Assembly: GCA_009885445.1 (NCBI GenBank)
Contig: VFKQ01000357.1
Coordinates: 1 to 9,688 of the forward strand
Origin: Anaerolineaceae bacterium
Lineage (GTDB): Bacteria; Chloroflexota; Anaerolineae; Anaerolineales; Villigracilaceae
DNA: 9,688 nt
Reading direction: 5' to 3'
In this document: one piece after another, positions 1 through 6,852 of the stretch
How positions within the stretch are numbered: position 1 is the first letter of the stretch
Layout: each line of letters begins with the position of its first letter
Position numbers and translations under genes: made by a program
The notes under the pieces: generated by a model
What the model was told of the DNA's origin: nothing
Databases searched by the model: none
The model's input: the letters and a program-made list of their open reading frames with translations, nothing else

Positions 1-253
1 ACGAGATGTGAATAAATTTTTCAGCCTGTTGCTGAATGGCCTTCACAACTTTCGGGTGCGAGTGACCCGTGGATGCGACTGCAATGCCAGCCATAAAATC
101 TAGGAAGCGATTTCCGTCTACGTCCCATACTTCAACGCCTTTGCCATGGTCCATCGCAAACGGATAATCGCGCGGGTATGAGGGCGAGATGACCGCCGAG
201 TCGCGTTTGATTAGCGCGCGCGCCTTGGGGCCGGGTAAATTCATTGGTTCCAT
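1..253 (-). CDS. Class III (acetylornithine/GABA-type) aminotransferase, N-terminal part
   Basis: Only the first 84 codons are in the window; the gene continues past base 1. The N-terminus begins MEPMNLPGPKAR, then reads YPRDYPF, a short variable stretch, VWDVDGNRFLDFMAGIAV and GHSHPKVVKAI. These are the opening strands of PLP-dependent class III (fold type I) aminotransferases of the acetylornithine / 4-aminobutyrate group, including the family members that act as amino-acid racemases. The substrate cannot be told because the PLP lysine region is outside the window. The ATG at 253 is preceded by AAAAGGAGAATATTT, a strong Shine-Dalgarno with good spacing, which fixes the start. It lies 31 bases downstream of the ROK kinase stop on the same strand and is probably co-transcribed with it. 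Family call is firm; exact reaction is not. Confidence 0.85.
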   Translation of the reverse strand, partial: MEPMNLPGPKARALIKRDSAVISPSYPRDYPFAMDHGKGVEVWDVDGNRFLDFMAGIAVASTGHSHPKVVKAIQQQAEKFIHIS

Positions 254-284
254 AAATATTCTCCTTTTAGTTCAGACGATGGGT

Positions 285-1211
285 TTAGATATTTGCTTTC
301 AGGCGGGCAAGCGTCAACGCGCCAAGCAAACCAGCAGAGTCGCCGAGTTCCACTTGCGCGATGGTCAGCCCTTCGAGATAGCGCGGGTGAAAAACATGGC
401 GCTTCAAACTAGCCTCAAACGGCTCGAAGAGCAGGGGTCCGTTCCGTGCAACGCCGCCTCCGAAAATCACAATCGAGGGATCAAAGGTGTGCAGGAAGTT
501 CGCCACGCCGATACCGAGATATTCTCCGGCACGTTGATACGACTCTCGCGCGAGGGCATCGCCAGCGTTAGCGGCGACTGCGATCTCTTTGGCAGACTCG
601 CCTCCGCCGAGCGACGAAACGCGCCCCGCTCGAATTTGGTCGGCCACGAATGAGCGGATTCCCGTCCCGGAGGAATAGGCCTCTAGATGGCCTCGCCCGC
701 CACAGCCGCAGAGTGGGCCGTCTTTTTCGAGGGTCACATGTCCCAGTTCGGTGGCGAGTCCATGATGGCCTTGTAAAAGTCGGTCGGCGATGATCACTCC
801 GCCGCCCACGCCGGTGCTGATGGTCAAGTAAAGCACATCGTGGTGGCCACGTGCCGCGCCGAAGCGCCACTCGGCGAGTGCGGCCAAATTAGCGTCGTTG
901 TCTAAAAAAGCGGGAACGACGAAGCGCTCAGTGAGTTTGGCCGTCAGCGGAAAATTGCGCCAGGCTTTGATGTTTGGCGGAGCGAGGATGATGCCGGCGT
1001 GCGGGTCAAGCGGGCCTGCCGAGGAGATGCCAATGGCCTGCACATCACCATCCCAGACTGATTCAATGAGGGCAGTCAGCCTGTCATATGGGTTTTCACC
1101 GTCGGCGTGAGTTGTAGTGTGCCCGTGCTTGAGGGGGGTTTGACTGTCCGTCACGTAAGTGGCTACCCGCAGTTGGGTTCCGCCAATATCAATTGCGACC
1201 ACAGTCTTCAT
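285..1211 (-). CDS. ROK-family sugar kinase (glucokinase-like)
   Basis: This is a cytoplasmic ATP-dependent sugar kinase of the ROK family, probably phosphorylating glucose or a related hexose or N-acetyl-hexosamine. Numbering from the ATG at 1211 gives 308 residues, the usual length for a ROK kinase without a DNA-binding domain. Visible motifs are the phosphate-1 loop DIGGT (8-12), the catalytic-base motif DNDAN (104-108, Asp106), the adenosine/phosphate loop STGVGGG (132-138), ELGH (155-158), and a zinc site built from His158, Cys168 and Cys170. The usual third cysteine of CxCGxxGCxE is His175 here (GRGHLE). A second in-frame ATG at 1220 would add MRR, but a TATAAT box overlaps that codon, which favours 1211 and a leaderless mRNA. 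There is no winged-helix domain, so this is an enzyme rather than a NagC/Mlc-type repressor. It is divergent from the YvcK-like gene and upstream of the aminotransferase. Confidence 0.9.
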   Translation of the reverse strand: MKTVVAIDIGGTQLRVATYVTDSQTPLKHGHTTTHADGENPYDRLTALIESVWDGDVQAIGISSAGPLDPHAGIILAPPNIKAWRNFPLTAKLTERFVVPAFLDNDANLAALAEWRFGAARGHHDVLYLTISTGVGGGVIIADRLLQGHHGLATELGHVTLEKDGPLCGCGGRGHLEAYSSGTGIRSFVADQIRAGRVSSLGGGESAKEIAVAANAGDALARESYQRAGEYLGIGVANFLHTFDPSIVIFGGGVARNGPLLFEPFEASLKRHVFHPRYLEGLTIAQVELGDSAGLLGALTLARLKANI

Positions 1212-1218
1212 GCGGCGC

Positions 1219-1224
1219 ATTATA
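1219..1224 (-). promoter_or_regulatory. -10 box of ROK kinase promoter, leaderless geometry
   Basis: On the minus strand TATAAT occupies 1224 down to 1219. Seven bases of spacing place the expected start of transcription at the A of the ATG at 1211, so the mRNA would begin with the start codon. No Shine-Dalgarno is suitably placed for either candidate ATG, which agrees. The -35 is weak: TTGCAG at 1251-1246 is about 21 bases away, longer than the normal 17. The call therefore rests mainly on the consensus -10 and its exact spacing. Confidence 0.5.
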
Positions 1225-1234
1225 ACCGAGGCAA

Positions 1235-1263
1235 TTGACGCTCCTCTGCAACCCTGCTATATT
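1235..1263 (+). promoter_or_regulatory. Sigma-70-type promoter of the YvcK-like gene, leaderless geometry
   Basis: TTGACG (1235-1240), a 17-base spacer and TATATT (1258-1263) form a near-consensus housekeeping promoter. TGC just before the -10 box gives an extended -10. The expected transcription start is 1270/1271, which coincides with the ATG of the YvcK-like gene. There is no Shine-Dalgarno upstream of that ATG. The reading frame is open further upstream to a TTG at 1235, but that codon lies within the -35 element and is not a credible start. Confidence 0.75.
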
Positions 1264-1270
1264 TCTCAAC

Positions 1271-2605
1271 ATGAAGTTGAACCCGCACACAAATAATACC
1301 TCGCGCTCCTCGGGCGCAATGCAATCCTTACGCAACTGGCTCGCGCCGGGCCTGGGCGTGAAGCGCTGGATGCTGATTGTGCTGGCCGGCATCACTTTTT
1401 TGGCGGTGGGTTTGGCCATGCTGTTGCTGGATTTTTATCGCACCGAATCAACCAATGAAACATTTCTTACGGTTTTAAATTATGCATCCCTGCGTTTTCT
1501 GCCGCGCGTGATTCGCGTGCTCATCTTTGGCGGCATTGGACTGGGGATTCTCGCTTATGGCATTCGCGGCTTAAACCGCGCCGTGCTTGGACCGTTCATG
1601 CGGCCCGGCCAAACGATCATGGATCAGATCGTCGAGTTCCGCCGCCGTGACCGTGGGCCTCGCATCGTCACTGTGGGCGGCGGGCACGGACTGGCCACCC
1701 TGCTACGCGGACTCAAAGAACACACGCGCAACATCACCGCAGTAGTCACCGTGGCAGACGATGGCGGGTCGTCGGGTCAACTACGCGAGAGCATGGGCAT
1801 CCTTCCGCCCGGCGACATTCGCAACTGTCTGGCCGCGCTCTCGAATGACGAAGCCCTGCTCACCCAGCTTTTTCAATATCGCTTCAGCGGCGCCCCTGGG
1901 TTAGACGGTCACTCGTTTGGAAATCTGTTCATCGGCGCATTGAGCGAGATCACCGGTAGTTTCGAGGAGGCCGTGGCCGAGTCGGGACGCGTGTTATCCG
2001 TCAGCGGACGTGTCTTGCCGGCCACCCTACACGACGTCCGACTCGTGGCGGATATTAAGTTGGCGCACAGCGCGAACGAGATTCGCGTGCAGGGCGAGAG
2101 TCGCATCCCTGAGGCGGCGGGACATGTGCGCCGCGTGTGGCTGGAACCCAATGACGCGCCAGCTTTTCCTCCGGTGTTAAAGGCCTTGCTCACCGCTGAA
2201 TTAATTGTCGTTGGCCCGGGGAGTTTGTACACCAGCATTTTGCCCAACCTGCTCGTGCACGATTTACTGTCCGCGCTGAACGCCAGCCGCGCGTTGAAAG
2301 TGTACGTGTGCAACATCGCCACGCAGACCGGCGAGACGGATTCTTATACCTGCTACGACCATGTGCGCGCGTTGGAGCAACACATCGGCGAAGACTTGTT
2401 CGACGTCATCCTGTGCAACGACAACCACACTCCCCCGCTTCCAACTGGGACCGAGTGGGTGGTCGCCGACGAACGGACTCTGTCGGACTCCCGCGCCCAT
2501 TCCACCGACCTGCTCGACGAGGATCATCCCTGGCGGCACGACTCGATCAAGCTCGCGCAAACGCTGATGGATTTGTATTACGAACGCACAGGGCCGTTGC
2601 GCTAG
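1271..2605 (+). CDS. YvcK/CofD-like protein with N-terminal membrane anchor
   Basis: This belongs to the YvcK (gluconeogenesis factor) branch of the CofD-like family. Such proteins bind UDP-N-acetylglucosamine and are needed for growth on gluconeogenic carbon sources and normal cell shape in Bacillus and Mycobacterium; that role is from the family, not shown here. The protein is 444 residues. The YvcK core starts near residue 130 with VTVGGGHGL (133-141), followed by VADDGGSSGQLR, PPGDIRNC, HSFGNLFIGAL, VVGPGSLYTSI, and VCNIATQTGET. YvcK proteins of Bacillus are about 320 residues, so this one carries an extra N-terminal region of about 130. It has two predicted membrane helices (about 33-53 and 80-98) joined by a short loop, and would leave the catalytic-like core in the cytoplasm. 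It is transcribed divergently from the ROK kinase, with 29 bases to the next gene. Confidence 0.88.
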   Translation: MKLNPHTNNTSRSSGAMQSLRNWLAPGLGVKRWMLIVLAGITFLAVGLAMLLLDFYRTESTNETFLTVLNYASLRFLPRVIRVLIFGGIGLGILAYGIRGLNRAVLGPFMRPGQTIMDQIVEFRRRDRGPRIVTVGGGHGLATLLRGLKEHTRNITAVVTVADDGGSSGQLRESMGILPPGDIRNCLAALSNDEALLTQLFQYRFSGAPGLDGHSFGNLFIGALSEITGSFEEAVAESGRVLSVSGRVLPATLHDVRLVADIKLAHSANEIRVQGESRIPEAAGHVRRVWLEPNDAPAFPPVLKALLTAELIVVGPGSLYTSILPNLLVHDLLSALNASRALKVYVCNIATQTGETDSYTCYDHVRALEQHIGEDLFDVILCNDNHTPPLPTGTEWVVADERTLSDSRAHSTDLLDEDHPWRHDSIKLAQTLMDLYYERTGPLR

Positions 2606-2634
2606 ATTCAATTTTCCTTGAAAGATTTCCACTC

Positions 2635-3378
2635 GTGATCAAAACCACCCGCGAGGGACGCGTCCTGCGTCTCACCTTAAACCGCCCCGAGAAACGCAAC
2701 GCGCTCAATATTGAGATGTGCCGCGACCTCGTCACTGAGTTGCGCCGTGCCGAAGCGGACGAGTCCCTCGGCGTGATTCTGCTCGACGCCGCCGGCCCCA
2801 GTTTCTGCTCGGGAATGGACTTGAGCGAGATTCTCGACCCCGAGATGGCGCGCAAGGCGGATATCCACGAAGAATTATTCACGCTGGGCAGAAATTATTC
2901 CAAGCCCATTGTGGCCGCCGTGCAGGGAGCGATCTTCGGCGGCGCAGTCGCGCTGGTGGCCAGCGCGCACATCACCGTGGCGGCAGAAGACGTGCGCTTT
3001 TGTTGCACCGAGATTCACATTGGCATGTGGCCGTATGTGGCTTTTCGTTCCATCGCTGAGGCGATTGGCGAGCGACATGCCGCTGAACTTGCGCTGACCG
3101 GCCGAGTCGTCTCGGCGGCGGAGGCGCTTGATTTGGGGTTGGCGCATCGCATTGTCAGCGTGGACCAAGTCTCGGAGACGGCCACCCGCCTCGCGGTGCA
3201 AATGGCCGCGTTCGACGCCGACGCGCTTTTGCAGGGTCTGTTATTCATCCAACAGACGCGCGGCATGGACTGGGAGCAGGCCGGACTCGTCGCGCGGCAG
3301 TTCAGGGATCGGGCGTTTAAGTCCAGCGCATTTAGAAAAGCCGTGCAGGAATTCTTGGCGCGGCAATCGCGCGGATAA
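2635..3378 (+). CDS. Enoyl-CoA hydratase/isomerase-family protein
   Basis: This is a crotonase-superfamily protein of 247 residues, close to the usual 255-265. It starts at GTG 2635, giving MIKTTREGRVLRLTLNRPEKRNAL, the standard family opening; the upstream in-frame extension runs inside the YvcK-like gene and is not family-like. CSGMDLSEI (58-66) is the first oxyanion-hole region and GAIFGGAVAL (98-107) the second. Compared with mitochondrial enoyl-CoA hydratase, the second catalytic glutamate is kept (Glu126, in TEIHIG) but the first is replaced by Ala106 (GGAVA where the reference has GGCELA). Many isomerases, lyases and methylglutaconyl-CoA-type hydratases differ at this site, so the reaction is uncertain; an acyl-CoA substrate is likely. 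The ribosome binding site is weak. It follows the YvcK-like gene by 29 bases and is probably co-transcribed. Confidence 0.85.
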   Translation: MIKTTREGRVLRLTLNRPEKRNALNIEMCRDLVTELRRAEADESLGVILLDAAGPSFCSGMDLSEILDPEMARKADIHEELFTLGRNYSKPIVAAVQGAIFGGAVALVASAHITVAAEDVRFCCTEIHIGMWPYVAFRSIAEAIGERHAAELALTGRVVSAAEALDLGLAHRIVSVDQVSETATRLAVQMAAFDADALLQGLLFIQQTRGMDWEQAGLVARQFRDRAFKSSAFRKAVQEFLARQSRG

Positions 3379-3384
3379 GATTTT

Positions 3385-3413
3385 GTAGGGATGTTGCATT
3401 GCAACGTCCTTTC
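3385..3413. repeat. Degenerate REP-like palindrome (copy 1)
   Basis: GTAGGGATGTTGCA, one central base, then TGCAACGTCCTTTC: a 29-base imperfect palindrome with the same size and GTAGGG start as the two perfect copies at 4484 and 5707. The two outer mismatches and a wobble pair suggest an older, decayed copy. It lies 6 bases after the enoyl-CoA hydratase-family stop and just before the gap promoter, and could act as a weak mRNA 3' hairpin. Confidence 0.6.
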
Positions 3414-3423
3414 GCAAGACGTC

Positions 3424-3432
3424 TGGTAAAAT
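3424..3432 (+). promoter_or_regulatory. Possible extended -10 promoter of gap
   Basis: TGGTAAAAT is an extended -10 (TGn plus TAAAAT). It would start transcription near 3439, giving a 30-base leader before the gap ATG. No -35 element at 16-18 bases was found. It is also possible that gap is read through from the upstream genes. Confidence 0.4.
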
Positions 3433-3468
3433 TTCAGAATTCAATAAGATTCCTTTCAGGAGAAAAAC

Positions 3469-4479
3469 ATGACAGTAAAAATTGGCATCAACGGCTTTGG
3501 ACGCATCGGGCGTCTCGTCTATCGCACCATCAAGCAACGACACGCGCACGAAATTGAAGTGGTGGCCGTGAATGATTTATTCGACGCGGCGACCAACGCG
3601 CACTTATTAAAATACGATTCAACCTATGGGCAATACCCGGGCACCGTCGAAGCGAAGGACGGTCATCTGGTGATTGACGGCAAGACCGTACATGTGACCG
3701 CCGAAAAAGACCCGGCCATGATTAAATGGAAAGACCTCGGCGTAGACATCGTCATCGAGTCCACCGGCTTCTTCACCGACGCCACCAAAGCCCGCGCGCA
3801 CATCGACTCGGGCGGCGCGAAAAAAGTGATCATCTCTGCGCCCGCCAAGAACGAAGACATCACCATCGTGCTCGGCGTGAACGACGACAAGTACGACTCG
3901 AAGAAACACAACGTGGTCTCGAACGCCTCCTGCACCACCAACGGACTCGCGCCCGTGGCGAAAGTGCTCAACGATAAATTTGGAATTGAGAAGGGCCTGC
4001 TCACCACCGTCCACGCGTACACCAACTCACAGAAACTGCAAGACCTCGGCTCGAAAGACCCGCGCGACTCACGCGCCGCCGCGCAAAACATCGTCCCCTC
4101 TGAAACCGGCGCGGCCAAAGCCGTCGGCCTGGTCATCCCCGAACTCAAAGGGAAATTTGGCGGCATGGCTTTCCGCGTGCCCACACCCACCGTCTCGGTC
4201 GTGGACTTCACTGCAGTTTTAAACAAAGAAGTCACGAAAGATGAAATCCGCGCGGCGATGCTTGAATATTCAAATGGTTCGATGAAAGGCATCCTCGACG
4301 TCACCGACGAAGCGCTCGTCTCCAGCGATTTGCGCGGCACCACGTTCTCGTCCGTCTATAGCGCGATGGACACACTCGTCATCGGCAACCTCGTCAAAGT
4401 TGTTGCGTGGTACGACAACGAATGGGGTTACGCCTGTCGCACCGCCGATCTTGCGGCGATGATGGCGAAATCTTTATGA
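3469..4479 (+). CDS. gap: Glyceraldehyde-3-phosphate dehydrogenase, type I
   Basis: This cytoplasmic enzyme oxidises and phosphorylates glyceraldehyde 3-phosphate to 1,3-bisphosphoglycerate, in glycolysis and in reverse in gluconeogenesis. The 336 residues match the family length. Motifs in order are NGFGRIGR (8-15, dinucleotide-binding loop), VNDL (34-37), SNASCTTN (151-158) with catalytic Cys155, and VHAYTNSQ with catalytic His182. Then come the TGAAKAVG phosphate-binding region, FRVPTPTVSVVD and the C-terminal WYDNEWGYACR. Asp36 at the end of the second strand suggests NAD rather than NADP preference. The segment before TGAA reads PSE where many orthologues have PTS or PTT. AGGAGA five bases before the ATG at 3469 is a good ribosome binding site. 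pgk, the next enzyme in the pathway, follows after 45 bases. Confidence 0.97.
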   Translation: MTVKIGINGFGRIGRLVYRTIKQRHAHEIEVVAVNDLFDAATNAHLLKYDSTYGQYPGTVEAKDGHLVIDGKTVHVTAEKDPAMIKWKDLGVDIVIESTGFFTDATKARAHIDSGGAKKVIISAPAKNEDITIVLGVNDDKYDSKKHNVVSNASCTTNGLAPVAKVLNDKFGIEKGLLTTVHAYTNSQKLQDLGSKDPRDSRAAAQNIVPSETGAAKAVGLVIPELKGKFGGMAFRVPTPTVSVVDFTAVLNKEVTKDEIRAAMLEYSNGSMKGILDVTDEALVSSDLRGTTFSSVYSAMDTLVIGNLVKVVAWYDNEWGYACRTADLAAMMAKSL

Positions 4480-4483
4480 ACCC

Positions 4484-4512
4484 GTAGGGGCGCAGCAATG
4501 CTGCGCCCCTAC
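4484..4512. repeat. REP-like perfect palindrome between gap and pgk (copy 2)
   Basis: GTAGGGGCGCAGCA and TGCTGCGCCCCTAC are perfect 14-base inverted arms around a single A (4498). It begins 5 bases after the gap stop and ends 12 bases before the pgk start. Transcribed, it would form a very stable hairpin without a following T-run, so it is more likely an mRNA-stabilising or attenuating hairpin, or a mobile repeat, than a complete terminator. An ATG lies in its centre, in frame with pgk, but has no ribosome binding site. Confidence 0.85.
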
Positions 4513-4524
4513 AACATGATTCCC

Positions 4525-5697
4525 ATGAACAAAAAAACGATCAAAGATATCGACATCAAAAATAAACGCGTGCTCATGCGCGTGGATTTTAACGTGCCGA
4601 TGGCCGGCGGAAAAGTGAGCGACGACAAGCGCATCCGCGCCGCCCTGCCGACGATGCGCTTCGTCCTCGCCCAGGGCGGGTCGCTGATTCTGATGAGTCA
4701 TCTAGGCCGACCGAAAGGCGGACCCGAGGCTGAATTTAGTTTGAGGCCTGCCGCAGAAGTTTTATCCACGCTGTTAGAGCGCCCCGTGCAAATGGCCCCC
4801 GATTGCGTCGGCGCTGAAGTTGAAAAAATAGCGCAGGCGCTCAAGCCCGGCGAAGTGCTGATGCTCGAAAACACGCGCTTCCACGCGGGCGAAGAAAAAA
4901 ATGACCTTGAACTGGCGAAGCAAATGGCCGCGCTCGGCAACGTTTATGTCAACGATGCGTTCGGCTCGGCGCATCGCGCGCACTCGTCCACCGAAGGCGT
5001 GACTCATTATCTGCCCGCCGTCTCTGGCTTCTTGATGGAACAGGAACTCGAATATCTAGGTCGCGCGGTTTTGAATCCTGAGCATCCATACATTGCGATT
5101 CTCGGCGGCGCGAAAATCAGCGACAAGATTCTGGTCGTCGAAACCCTGCTCGCCAAATGCGACCGTCTCATCATCGGCGGAGGCATGGCGAATACCTTCC
5201 TCGCCGCGCAGGGACTGAACATGCAAGACAGCCTCGTCGAAAAAGAATCCATCGAAACGGCGAAAGCGATTCTCGCCAAATCGGGCGACAAACTCCTGCT
5301 CCCCGTCGACGCAATCATCGCTGACAAATTTGCCGCAGACGCAAACTCGCAAACCGTGAGCGTGGACAAAATCCCCGCAGGCTGGCGCATGCTCGATGTT
5401 GGCCCGAAAACAATTGAGAATTACAAAACGGCCCTCGCTGGCGCAAAATTAATTGTCTGGAACGGCCCCGTCGGCGTGTTTGAAATGCCCAAGTTCGCCG
5501 CAGGGACTTTTGCGCTGGCGCACATGCTGGCCGAGTCGAAAGCGACAACTGTCATCGGCGGCGGAGATTCCGCCAGCGCGGTCAAGCAGGCGGGCGTAGC
5601 GGACAAAATGACGCACGTCTCCACCGGCGGCGGCGCCTCGTTGGAATTTCTGGAGGGGAAAATTTTGCCCGGCGTCGCGGCGTTGTTGGATAAATAA
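4525..5697 (+). CDS. pgk: Phosphoglycerate kinase
   Basis: This cytoplasmic enzyme transfers phosphate between 1,3-bisphosphoglycerate and ADP, the reaction after gap. With the ATG at 4525 it is 390 residues (family about 390-400) and begins MNKKTIKDIDIKNKRVLMR. Motifs include VDFNVP (20-25), SHLGRPKG (58-65), LLENTRFHAGE-type substrate-binding sequence, VNDAFGSAHRAHSS, GGAKISDK, GGGMANTF, WNGPVGVFE, GGGDSASAV and the C-terminal STGGGASLEFLEG. In-frame ATGs also exist at 4516 and 4498; the latter lies within the palindrome. None of the three has a recognisable Shine-Dalgarno, so translation may depend on coupling to gap or on structure in the intergenic hairpin. The start is the only uncertain point. 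Confidence 0.96.
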   Translation: MNKKTIKDIDIKNKRVLMRVDFNVPMAGGKVSDDKRIRAALPTMRFVLAQGGSLILMSHLGRPKGGPEAEFSLRPAAEVLSTLLERPVQMAPDCVGAEVEKIAQALKPGEVLMLENTRFHAGEEKNDLELAKQMAALGNVYVNDAFGSAHRAHSSTEGVTHYLPAVSGFLMEQELEYLGRAVLNPEHPYIAILGGAKISDKILVVETLLAKCDRLIIGGGMANTFLAAQGLNMQDSLVEKESIETAKAILAKSGDKLLLPVDAIIADKFAADANSQTVSVDKIPAGWRMLDVGPKTIENYKTALAGAKLIVWNGPVGVFEMPKFAAGTFALAHMLAESKATTVIGGGDSASAVKQAGVADKMTHVSTGGGASLEFLEGKILPGVAALLDK

Positions 5698-5706
5698 TCC
5701 AAAACC

Positions 5707-5735
5707 GTAGGGGCACGGCGGCGCCGTGCCCCTAC
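5707..5735. repeat. REP-like perfect palindrome after pgk (copy 3)
   Basis: GTAGGGGCACGGCG and CGCCGTGCCCCTAC are perfect 14-base inverted arms around a single G. It shares the outer GTAGGGGC...GCCCCTAC ends and 29-base length with the copy at 4484, while the inner arm bases differ in a compensated way. It starts 9 bases after the pgk stop. No T-run follows, so it is not a standard intrinsic terminator. Confidence 0.85.
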
Positions 5736-5768
5736 AACGTTAACCAGAATTCTTCACGGAGACCACAC

Positions 5769-6254
5769 ATGAACCCCACCGACCTCGCCCTGCTGGACGT
5801 TGCCATTGAAATCGCCCAATCCGCGCGGACGCATGGTAATCATCCCTTCGGCGCATTGCTGGCGGATGCAAACGGGGAGATTCTGCTGCGCGCTGAGAAT
5901 ACAGTTGTCACTGACGGGGATTGCACCGGACATGCTGAAACGAATCTGATGCGCATGGCTTCGCATCGATTTACGGCGGAGCGGCTTGCGCAGTGTACAC
6001 TTTACACCAGCACTGAACCGTGCGCGATGTGCGCGGGTGCAATCCATTGGGGCGGCGTGAGACGAATCGTTTATGCGCTCAGCGAAATGGACTTGTACGA
6101 AATCGTCGGCCCATCGGAGGAGCATCTATTGCTCCCCTGCCGCGAGGTGTTTGCGCGCACTCAAAGGGAGATTCGAGTCGAGGGTCCTGCCGACCCGCTT
6201 CGGGCGCAGGCGCGAGGCGTGCATGCGGGGTTTTGGGGCGCGTCAGATAAGTAA
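5769..6254 (+). CDS. Nucleoside/base deaminase, zinc-dependent (CDA superfamily)
   Basis: This is a 161-residue cytoplasmic deaminase of the cytidine/deoxycytidylate-deaminase-like superfamily. The catalytic HAE motif (His55, Glu57) and the PCAMC zinc motif (Cys85, Cys88) are both intact, so an active hydrolytic deaminase is expected. HPFGALLAD (25-33) and ENTVV (43-47) are the usual substrate-side strand and loop. The call could be guanine, cytosine or tRNA-adenosine (TadA-type) deaminase. The long C-terminal part ending in a GVHAGFW sequence resembles stand-alone free-base or nucleoside deaminases more than TadA, but the sequence alone does not settle it. GGAGA six bases before the ATG at 5769 sets the start. 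It lies 71 bases after pgk with copy 3 of the palindrome between. Confidence 0.85.
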   Translation: MNPTDLALLDVAIEIAQSARTHGNHPFGALLADANGEILLRAENTVVTDGDCTGHAETNLMRMASHRFTAERLAQCTLYTSTEPCAMCAGAIHWGGVRRIVYALSEMDLYEIVGPSEEHLLLPCREVFARTQREIRVEGPADPLRAQARGVHAGFWGASDK

Positions 6255-6291
6255 TTGAACGGTTAAAAAAATCCAATTTTAGGAGTCGATT

Positions 6292-6852
6292 ATGTTTCCA
6301 GATTTTGTAGTTAATAGTTTGATGATTGTCATGGTGCTTGGTTCGCTATTTTTGGCGGTGGTCAGTTATCTGCCGCGCTTCCCGAAGGTAATCACGCCCA
6401 CGTGGTCTACACAATATTTTTCGACGATCATCGTGGTGATTGCCAGCAAATTAATCACGTTGTATGTGGTGCTGACGTGGATGCTGACCGCGCGGGAGGG
6501 GACGCAACATGAATTTTTCGTTTGGGGATTCTTCCTGTGCATGTTGCTTGGAATTTACGTGTACTTTAATTTCGGCGCGTCGGAGCGTGAGCGCGCCAAC
6601 ACGGTGCGGATTCTCGAAAACAAACCGCTGGCGATTTTGATCAGCATCGGGATTTTGCTTTTCTATTCTTTTTGCACGCTGACGAGTTATTCGTACTGGA
6701 CGGCGCAATCAGAGAAGACAATCTTTCTGGATATCGGTTTGATCGCGGCGGTGGATTTCTTTTTCTTCTCACTGCTGTGGTTGCGTTATTGGCTGACGCG
6801 CGAGACGGTGACGAAGCAGGCCATTGAATACCAAAAGAAGAATCCGGATTAA
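6292..6852 (+). CDS. Membrane protein of unknown function, five predicted helices
   Basis: I do not recognise this family. The 186-residue protein has five clear hydrophobic segments, at about residues 5-26, 43-65, 74-94, 112-134 and 144-167. A charged cytoplasm-like loop (SERERANTVRILENK, 97-111) lies between helices 3 and 4, and the tail is basic (YQKKNPD). There is no signal peptide cleavage motif and no conserved enzymatic motif that I can see. AGGAG seven bases before the ATG at 6292 supports the start. Its stop codon is directly followed by the ATG of the dehydrogenase gene, so the two are almost certainly one transcript and translationally coupled, which suggests a shared role that cannot be named. 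Confidence 0.85.
   Translation: MFPDFVVNSLMIVMVLGSLFLAVVSYLPRFPKVITPTWSTQYFSTIIVVIASKLITLYVVLTWMLTAREGTQHEFFVWGFFLCMLLGIYVYFNFGASERERANTVRILENKPLAILISIGILLFYSFCTLTSYSYWTAQSEKTIFLDIGLIAAVDFFFFSLLWLRYWLTRETVTKQAIEYQKKNPD

Noticed and set aside
189..653. Plus-strand open frame opposite the aminotransferase and ROK kinase genes
   Set aside because: It is antisense to two clear genes and has no recognisable domain or ribosome binding site.
1235..1270. Extended N-terminus of the YvcK-like protein from TTG 1235
   Set aside because: The TTG is part of a near-perfect -35 element and the extension contains the -10 box. The ATG at 1271 fits the promoter.
2308..2634. Long N-terminal extension of the enoyl-CoA hydratase-family protein
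   Set aside because: It overlaps the coding region of the YvcK-like gene in another frame, is Arg-rich and low in family resemblance. GTG 2635 gives a normal-length crotonase.
6255..6283. Promoter before the membrane protein gene (TTGAAC at 6255)
   Set aside because: No -10 box is found 16-18 bases downstream; the AT-rich stretch fits a leader with ribosome binding site only.
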